Source: Pseudooceanicola atlanticus (lineage in GTDB: Bacteria; Pseudomonadota; Alphaproteobacteria; Rhodobacterales; Rhodobacteraceae). Taken from it: 64,000 nt of DNA. Shown piece after piece: positions 58,930-64,000 of this stretch. Each line of letters opens with the position of its first letter. The first letter of the stretch is position 1. Both the position numbers and the translations under genes were made by a program. The stretch is from assembly GCF_000768315.1 (NCBI RefSeq), contig NZ_AQQX01000011.1, forward strand, positions 1 through 64,000, given 5' to 3'. The notes beneath the pieces were generated by a model, which saw nothing but the letters and a program-made list of their open reading frames with translations, was not told the DNA's origin and did not search any database.

Positions 58930-59829
58930 TCAATTCGCAGGCGGTTCGACAGGCGGCACGGCCTTGAGGTAGGCGGCGATGGCGGCAAGGTCGTCGTCGG
59001 TCAGGTTGGACATGTTCTGCACCACCTCGGCCATCTCGCCACCGGCGCTGTCAAACTCGGGCGTGAAGCCGGATTTCAGGTAGGCGGCGATGTCGACCTC
59101 GGACCAGTCCAGCCCGCCGGGCGTGATGTTGGGCACGCTGCCACGGCCATCGGGCGAGGGGGCGCCGCCCAGCCAGCGGTCGGTGTCGAGCCCACCAAGC
59201 GCGTTGCGCGGCGTGTGGCATTCGGCGCAATGGCCAAGCGCCTCGACCAGGTAACGGCCACGTTCGACCTGTTCGGTCGGGGCCTCGGCCAGAGCCCAAT
59301 CCTCGCGGAAGAAAAGCAGTTTCCAGCCGCCCAGAACGCGCCGGATGGAGAAGGGGAAGCTCACGTCATGCGGCGTGTTCGGCGTATCGGAGGCCGGCAG
59401 CGTCTGCATGAATTCATGAAGGTCCGCAATGTCTTGCGGGTCGGCCTTGGTGTAGGAGGTAAAGGGGAAGGCGGGGTAGTAATGCTGTGCGCCGGGCGAC
59501 ACGCCGCGCATCATCGCATTGGCCAGGTCATATTGGCTCCACCCGCCGATCCCTGCGTCGGAGGGGCTGATATTGGGGGCGTAGAAGGTGCCGAATTCGG
59601 TGGCGAAAGGGCGACCGCCGGCCAGCACCAGCCGCTCTTCGCCCTCGGCCTCGGCGGCGGAATGGCACGAGGCGCAGCCGCCGGCCCAGAAGACCTGTTC
59701 GCCGCGGGTCGCATCGCCCGTCAGATCGGCCATCGTTTCCTCGGGCAGGGTGCGCGGGATCGTGACGAGGTAGAAGCAGGCGAGCCCGAAGAAGAAGAGA
59801 AGGGCCACGAATCTGAGAAATGTATACAT
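58930..59829 (-). CDS. Membrane-anchored di-heme cytochrome c
   Basis: A 299-residue protein with an N-terminal membrane helix (4-24) and two heme sites, CASCH at 52-56 and CAECH at 201-205, each in a class I cytochrome fold. Such di-heme proteins act as electron acceptors of alcohol or sugar dehydrogenases or as links to cbb3 oxidase. It precedes a cytochrome c' gene on the same strand after a 68-base gap, so the two may form one electron chain. Confidence 0.88.
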   Translation of the reverse strand: MYTFLRFVALLFFFGLACFYLVTIPRTLPEETMADLTGDATRGEQVFWAGGCASCHSAAEAEGEERLVLAGGRPFATEFGTFYAPNISPSDAGIGGWSQYDLANAMMRGVSPGAQHYYPAFPFTSYTKADPQDIADLHEFMQTLPASDTPNTPHDVSFPFSIRRVLGGWKLLFFREDWALAEAPTEQVERGRYLVEALGHCAECHTPRNALGGLDTDRWLGGAPSPDGRGSVPNITPGGLDWSEVDIAAYLKSGFTPEFDSAGGEMAEVVQNMSNLTDDDLAAIAAYLKAVPPVEPPAN

Positions 59830-59897
59830 GGCCCTGTCTCCTGTCTGGTGCCGTTTAGGTGCCGATCATCGGTCCGGTGTTTGGTCTGCGGACCGGA

Positions 59898-60371
59898 TCA
59901 ATCCGACGCGCGGTAGGCCTTGTGGCACCCGCCGCAGGCACCGCCAAGCGCGCCCATGGCACCCTGGAGTGAGGCCAGGTCGGTGCCGGCGGCCGCTTCC
60001 ATCGCGACGGCGGCCTCTGTCATTGCGGTGGCGGCTTCGCCGACGCCCGCCATGTCTTCCCACAGTGCCGGTAGTGCCTTGGTGCCTTCAAGGGATTCCA
60101 TGTCGGAGCCAGCGGGCCAGAACGCCATCTGGTTCATCGAGGACAGTTTCACGAGGTTGCCCGCCGCGGCCTCTGCCGCCTCTGCGTTGTAGTCGATCGT
60201 GCCGCGCGCCATGGCGCCCAGCGTGCCGAGGTTGAAGGCATAGAGCTTCATCGTGGACTGACGGGCGGTGACGGCCTTCATCAGGTCCTCTTCGCTCATG
60301 TGGCTTTCGGCGAATGCCGAGCCTGCCATTGTGAGGCCGGCCATCACCAGGCCTGCTAGGTACTTGTTCAT
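59898..60371 (-). CDS. Cytochrome c' (class II)
   Basis: A 157-residue protein with a signal peptide (1-21) and a C-terminal heme site CGGCH at 146-150 followed by K-A-Y-R, the usual cytochrome c' ending. The four-helix bundle is visible from heptad-like Ala/Met/Leu spacing. It may bind NO or carry electrons. The start ATG was chosen for the signal peptide. It lies upstream of the di-heme gene. Confidence 0.88.
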   Translation of the reverse strand: MNKYLAGLVMAGLTMAGSAFAESHMSEEDLMKAVTARQSTMKLYAFNLGTLGAMARGTIDYNAEAAEAAAGNLVKLSSMNQMAFWPAGSDMESLEGTKALPALWEDMAGVGEAATAMTEAAVAMEAAAGTDLASLQGAMGALGGACGGCHKAYRASD

Positions 60372-60436
60372 GTCAAAACTCCCTGAAAGGACAATCACGT
60401 GGCCACGTTAACGCAGGGGAATATGTCATGCTTTGA

Positions 60437-60625
60437 CTAATTCGTGATGACACGGTTTGGTGCGCGGACGCTGGCCGGTTCCAGCCATTCGGGAAAGCCG
60501 AAGATGCGCTCCGCGGCAATGATGACCGCGCAGATGGCGATCACCACCAGCACCAGTTTCACACGTTTGGCCGAGGGCGGATTGCGCGCCCACCTGGCCA
60601 TGCGGAGAAACCAGATCGGGTTCAT
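60437..60625 (-). CDS. Small single-helix membrane protein
   Basis: A 62-residue protein, [20 protein letters not shown] then [28 protein letters not shown], with one hydrophobic helix (about 23-39) and a basic cytoplasmic side. It overlaps the hpt stop by four bases (ATGA), so it is translated with it. The family is common in Rhodobacteraceae behind hpt genes; function unknown. Confidence 0.75.
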   Translation of the reverse strand: MNPIWFLRMARWARNPPSAKRVKLVLVVIAICAVIIAAERIFGFPEWLEPASVRAPNRVITN

Positions 60626-61164
60626 TCGGTGAAGCGGACCTTGCCGATATAAGGCAGGTTGCGATTGCATTGCGCGTAGTCGATGCCATAGCCGACGACG
60701 AACTCGTCGGGGATCTCGAACCCGGTCCAGTCGGCCTTGAAATCGACCTCCCGCCGGGAGGGTTTGTCGAGCAGGGCAATGGTGCGCAGCTTGGCCGGGT
60801 TGCGGGCCTTGAGCATGTGAATCACGTGGTGCAGCGTGTAGCCGGTATCGACGATATCCTCGACCACCAGCACGTTGCGGCCCTCGATCTCGCCGCGGAG
60901 GTCCTTGAGGATCCGGACCTCGCGACTCGATTCCATGGAATTGCCGTAGGACGAGGCCTCGATGAAGTCGACTTCGACCTCGCGGTCGCGCAATTCGCGG
61001 ACAAGGTCGGCGATGAAGACGAAGGACCCGCGCAGCAGGCCCACGACAACAAGCCGTTCGCCTTCGGGGAATTCCTGCTTGATCTCTTCTGTCAGCGCCT
61101 CGATCCGGGCGGCGATCTTCTTGGCAGAGATCATCTGGTCGATGACATATGGACGCGTGGTCAT
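60622..61164 (-). CDS. hpt: Hypoxanthine phosphoribosyltransferase
   Basis: A 180-residue purine salvage enzyme joining hypoxanthine or guanine to PRPP. The PRPP loop is [18 protein letters not shown], and the first loop [16 protein letters not shown] and the C-terminal [23 protein letters not shown] are conserved. The ATG of MTTRPYVID was chosen. It diverges from the RatA-like gene. Confidence 0.95.
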   Translation of the reverse strand: MTTRPYVIDQMISAKKIAARIEALTEEIKQEFPEGERLVVVGLLRGSFVFIADLVRELRDREVEVDFIEASSYGNSMESSREVRILKDLRGEIEGRNVLVVEDIVDTGYTLHHVIHMLKARNPAKLRTIALLDKPSRREVDFKADWTGFEIPDEFVVGYGIDYAQCNRNLPYIGKVRFTE

Positions 61165-61235
61165 GATCCATCCTTGAACTTGCGGGCTCACCATACGACA
61201 TGGGGGGCCTAAGTAAACGCGACGTTTGAGAAAAG

Positions 61236-61685
61236 ATGCCCCGCCATTCCGAGACCCGCCACCTGCCATATACCGCACAGCAGATGTACGATCTGGTCGC
61301 CGATGTGGGATCCTATCCGCAATTCCTGCCGTGGTGTGCCGCGGCGCGGGTGCGGTCCCGCGATGACCAGGGCGATCACGAGGTGATGCTGGCGGACCTC
61401 GTGATCTCGTTCAAGGTGTTCCGCGAACGGTTCGGGTCGCGCGTGGTGCTGTGGCCCGAGGACATGAAGATTGACACCGAATACCTGGACGGTCCGTTCC
61501 GCTACATGAAGTCCAACTGGGCCTTCGCCGATGCAGAGGGCGGGTGCGAGGTGTCCTTCTTCGTCGATTTCGAATTCAAGAACGCGGTGCTCCAGGGCAT
61601 TATCGGCGTTGTTTTCAACGAGGCGATGCAGCGGATCGTGCGGGCTTTCGAGGACCGGGCGAAGGTGCTCTACGGGGCTCCGTGA
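61236..61685 (+). CDS. RatA/COQ10-like SRPBCC protein
   Basis: A 149-residue START-like protein: [28 protein letters not shown] at the N-terminus and [37 protein letters not shown] at the C-terminus are the RatA/COQ10 signature. Relatives bind ubiquinone or act on ribosomes; the alphaproteobacterial members are usually assigned to coenzyme Q binding. No RatB-like partner follows, which weighs against a toxin role. Confidence 0.9.
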   Translation: MPRHSETRHLPYTAQQMYDLVADVGSYPQFLPWCAAARVRSRDDQGDHEVMLADLVISFKVFRERFGSRVVLWPEDMKIDTEYLDGPFRYMKSNWAFADAEGGCEVSFFVDFEFKNAVLQGIIGVVFNEAMQRIVRAFEDRAKVLYGAP

Positions 61686-61686
61686 C

Positions 61687-61713
61687 GTTAACACTTCGGT
61701 AAGATGTGTTAAC
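61687..61713. repeat. Inverted repeat after the RatA-like gene
   Basis: GTTAACAC and GTGTTAAC are perfect eight-base arms separated by 11 bases, two bases after the stop codon. There is no T-run, so it is not a classic terminator. GTTAAC-type dyads could be regulator sites for the downstream gene. Confidence 0.5.
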
Positions 61714-61841
61714 ATTTCTGCAATAGCGACATTGCGAAAGTATCATTGATCATGGCGGTAGGGCCTTGGCCCGACCACATTTGAACCGCATTTCCGGGTC
61801 ACCTTCCTTCCTCGGTAGAAACGTCAAACCTGGAGAACACC

Positions 61842-62315
61842 ATGCTCAATCTGCTGGGCAATGTTCTCACTCCCAATGGTCAGGTGACCACTGGGAGTGG
61901 GAGCGGTAGCCAAGGGGCGAATAATGACCCCGCGCCGACCGAAGAAGTCGTAGAAATCGTCGAACCCGTCACCGAAGCGGCCGAAGAGCCGATCGTGACG
62001 ACCGAAAACCCGGATTACGCGCCGACCTCGTCGACGCCGAATTCCTACTGGAACTCGTCCGAGGATGAAGACGTGATGAGCGGTGTTTCCGCTCAGCTGG
62101 ACACCCGCGAAAGCGACGAGGTCGTCGCGGTGGACTTTGCCCGCCGCGCCGCGATCGCGGCACAGGAAAAGGCGGCTTCGGCGGCTCTGCTGGGCGAGAT
62201 CTCGGACGATCCGTTCACGCCCCTGGGCGCAGGCAAGGAGGGCGCGAACGCGGCCTATGCCAACCAGAACTCGGAACCCCAGCGACTGGGCGATCCGATG
62301 AACGTGTCGGCCTGA
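61842..62315 (+). CDS. Acidic hypothetical protein
   Basis: A 157-residue protein with no signal peptide. A Gly/Ser-rich start (GQVTTGSGSGSQGANNDPAP) is followed by a Glu/Val-rich stretch (EEVVEIVEPVTEAAEEPIVTTENPDYAP) and a helical Ala-rich C-terminal part (VDFARRAAIAAQEKAASAALLGE). I do not recognise a family. GGAGAA precedes the ATG. Its upstream region shares a 17-base word with the intergenic stretch at 28149. Low-complexity acidic composition suggests a flexible or surface protein. Confidence 0.6.
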   Translation: MLNLLGNVLTPNGQVTTGSGSGSQGANNDPAPTEEVVEIVEPVTEAAEEPIVTTENPDYAPTSSTPNSYWNSSEDEDVMSGVSAQLDTRESDEVVAVDFARRAAIAAQEKAASAALLGEISDDPFTPLGAGKEGANAAYANQNSEPQRLGDPMNVSA

Positions 62316-62419
62316 GGCCGGGACGGGCCATGGGTCCCTGACCCGGGCCCCTGAAGACGGGCTTTCGGGCGCGGACGAGGCAGGCTAGGATCGCCTTCGG
62401 TTTTCCGGAGGAGGATCCC

Positions 62420-63712
62420 ATGACCATCGCCCGCGCCCTGGCCGACTTTGCCGCCACGCCCGATCCGGGCTGTCCCGACGAGGTTCGGGCGATCCTGCGG
62501 CTGTCCATGCTGGACTGGCTGGCCTGCGGCCTGGCCGGACGCGACGAACCTGTCGCACGCATCACCCGTGACATGGCTGTTTCCGAAGGCGGCGCGCCCC
62601 AGGCGGCGAGCTTTGGCGGGCCGCGCATGCCTGCGCGGGCGGCGGCGCTGGTCAATGGCGCGACCTCTCATGCGCTGGATTACGACGACACCCATTTCGC
62701 CCATATCGGGCATCCCTCGGTCGCGGTGTTTCCGGCCGCGCTGGCCGCGGCCGAACTGGTCGGCGCGTCGGGCGAGGACTTGCAGCAGGCGGCGTTGATC
62801 GGGATCGAGGCCTCGATCCGTGTGGGGGTCTGGCTGGGGCGCGATCACTACCAGGTCGGGTTCCATCAGACGGGAACCGCCGGGACCTTCGGTGCCGCCT
62901 TGGCGGCGGGTCGGTTGCTGGGGCTGGACGGCGATGCGCTGCACATGGTGCTGGGCCTGGCCGGAACCCGTGCCGCGGGGCTGAAAAGCCAGTTCGGCAC
63001 CATGGGCAAACCCTACAATGCCGGGATCGCGGCTGCGACGGGCGTGGAGGCCGCGCTGCTGGTCGCCCGCGGGTTCGAGGCCGCACCGACTGGGCTGGAC
63101 GGCGCGCAGGGCTTTGGCGAGACGCATCACGGCATTGGCGATCCGGCTGGACTGATCGGTCTGGGCGACAGTTGGTACCTGAGCGGGATCAGCCACAAAT
63201 TCCATGCCTGCTGTCACGGCCTGCATGCCTCGCTTGAGGCGATGGCCGAGATGCTGCCGTTGAACTCTGCGGAGGTGTCGCAGATCGCGGTGACCACCCA
63301 TCCGCGCTGGATGTCGGTCTGCAACCAGCCCGCGCCGGAGACGGGGCTGGGGGCGAAATTTTCCTACACCACGGTGCTGCCGATGGCGCTGTTGGGGATC
63401 GATACCGCGCAGCTGGACAGCTACACCGCCGATACCTGCGCGCGGCCCGATTTGCAGGCGCTACGGGCGCGGGTCTCGGTGACAGCGGATGACGGGCTGA
63501 GCGAGATGCAGGCGCGCCTGAAACTGAGCCTGACGGACGGGGCAGAGCGCGAGGTGTTCCACGACCTCGATGCGCCACTAGGGCTGGACGTGAAGACCGA
63601 CAAGATCCGTGCCAAGGCCGTATCACTGCTGGGCAACCGCGCCGCAGATGCGGAGGCGCTGGTGACCGATGCGGCAGAGCCCGCGGTGATCGGAGCGTTT
63701 ATCGGCGGCTAA
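62420..63712 (+). CDS. MmgE/PrpD-family protein
   Basis: A 430-residue protein of the 2-methylcitrate dehydratase-like family: LRLSMLDWLACGLAGRDEP at the N-terminus, NGATSHALDYDDTHFAHIGHPSVAVFPAALA near 74-104, and FHACCHGLHASLEAM near 258. Members dehydrate 2-methylcitrate or related acids such as cis-aconitate. No prp genes are nearby, so the substrate is uncertain. GGAGGAG precedes the ATG. Confidence 0.9.
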   Translation: MTIARALADFAATPDPGCPDEVRAILRLSMLDWLACGLAGRDEPVARITRDMAVSEGGAPQAASFGGPRMPARAAALVNGATSHALDYDDTHFAHIGHPSVAVFPAALAAAELVGASGEDLQQAALIGIEASIRVGVWLGRDHYQVGFHQTGTAGTFGAALAAGRLLGLDGDALHMVLGLAGTRAAGLKSQFGTMGKPYNAGIAAATGVEAALLVARGFEAAPTGLDGAQGFGETHHGIGDPAGLIGLGDSWYLSGISHKFHACCHGLHASLEAMAEMLPLNSAEVSQIAVTTHPRWMSVCNQPAPETGLGAKFSYTTVLPMALLGIDTAQLDSYTADTCARPDLQALRARVSVTADDGLSEMQARLKLSLTDGAEREVFHDLDAPLGLDVKTDKIRAKAVSLLGNRAADAEALVTDAAEPAVIGAFIGG

Positions 63713-63799
63713 CTGGGCATTCCGATTAGTATTTCGACCCAAGGCGTTAGCTTGGCCGGTTCAGATTACGCCTGAAGCGGCGTAACGGATCGTGAAGGA

Positions 63800-64000
63800 T
63801 CACAGCTCGCCCTTGGCACCGGCCAGCAGCAGGCCCAGGGCATGGGCGCAGGACGCCGCGCGGACGTTTTCGCGGCCCAGGGCGCCGAACTCCACCGTCT
63901 CGTGAAAAACCGGCTGATCGCGGCGCGCGAGGGCGAAACAGACGCGCCCTTCGGGCTTGGTCTCCGACCCGCCGGGACCGGCGATGCCGGTGATCGCGAC
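63800..64000 (-). CDS. CinA C-terminal (nicotinamide-nucleotide amidase) domain, partial
   Basis: The window ends inside this gene. The last 66 residues read AITGIAGPGGSETKPEGRVCFAL and end HALGLLLAGAKGEL, the conserved end of the CinA/PncC amidase domain that deamidates nicotinamide mononucleotide. The start and catalytic N-terminal part lie beyond 64,000. It converges on the MmgE/PrpD gene. Confidence 0.85.
   Translation of the reverse strand, partial: VAITGIAGPGGSETKPEGRVCFALARRDQPVFHETVEFGALGRENVRAASCAHALGLLLAGAKGEL

Noticed and set aside
61236..61685. RatA toxin of a toxin-antitoxin pair
   Set aside because: No RatB-like gene follows, and alphaproteobacterial members of this fold are usually quinone-binding proteins.

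Overview
The window looks like a high-GC chromosome segment of a marine alphaproteobacterium of the Rhodobacteraceae/Roseobacter type. The evidence is the gene content: ribosomal protein L21 with a C-terminal helix-hairpin-helix tail next to L27, ObgE and ProBA; a ChpT-type phosphotransferase; a Usg protein; DUF6456 and DUF6477 proteins; adjacent OlsB/OlsA; a zwf-pgl-pgi operon for entry to the Entner-Doudoroff pathway; a non-pyrrolysine MttB-family protein; and a cyanide-insensitive type cytochrome bd operon. No rRNA genes, CRISPR arrays or intact insertion sequences were seen. One tRNA was found, tRNA-Ser(CGA).

Bases 1 to about 14,085 read as the right-hand part of an integrated genomic island that abuts the 3' end of the tRNA-Ser gene. 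The first 9.3 kb is a copper/metal tolerance cluster. A plus-strand arm encodes a DUF305 membrane protein, a glutaredoxin-MauE fusion, a Cys/His/Met-rich periplasmic protein, three small c-type cytochromes and a Tat-exported multicopper oxidase. A minus-strand arm encodes a Cys/His-rich periplasmic protein, a small lipoprotein, a TolC-like outer-membrane lipoprotein, a second Tat-exported multicopper oxidase, a CusF-like metal carrier and a SHOCT membrane protein whose signal-peptide part appears split off by a one-base frameshift. Bases 9.3-14.1 kb hold plasmid-type genes (a replication/primase-like protein and a KfrA-like DNA-binding protein), an overlapping pair encoding a four-helix membrane protein and a ComEC-type metallo-beta-lactamase-fold protein, and the C-terminal stump of a DNA methyltransferase.

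From 14.1 to 42.9 kb the content is core chromosome: two DUF2059 periplasmic proteins; rplU-rpmA; obgE-proB-proA; chpT; olsBA (ornithine lipid synthesis); a ThiE-like protein; trmJ; ctaA (heme A); an M32 carboxypeptidase; a LysR regulator with gyrA; usg; a radical SAM protein; zwf-pgl-pgi; a fasciclin protein; a cupin and a desaturase; eno; clpS; and a Fur-family regulator.

From 42.9 kb to the end, core genes (guaA, a VIT1-type transporter, DUF6456/DUF6477, an MttB-family protein, an OxyR-like regulator with cydAB and a tiny CydX-like subunit, a peroxiredoxin, lipA, an FAD monooxygenase, a di-heme cytochrome c with cytochrome c', hpt, a RatA-like protein, an MmgE/PrpD protein and a truncated CinA domain) are interrupted by two foreign-looking single genes. 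One is an AT-rich DUF4238-like gene at 43.2 kb. The other, at 54.2 kb, ends in a HEPN-like R-x4-H motif.

The best candidates for an undescribed system are the overlapping membrane-protein/MBL pair at 12.07-13.66 kb and the HEPN-like gene at 54.17-55.44 kb. Their defence role is inference from architecture and context only.
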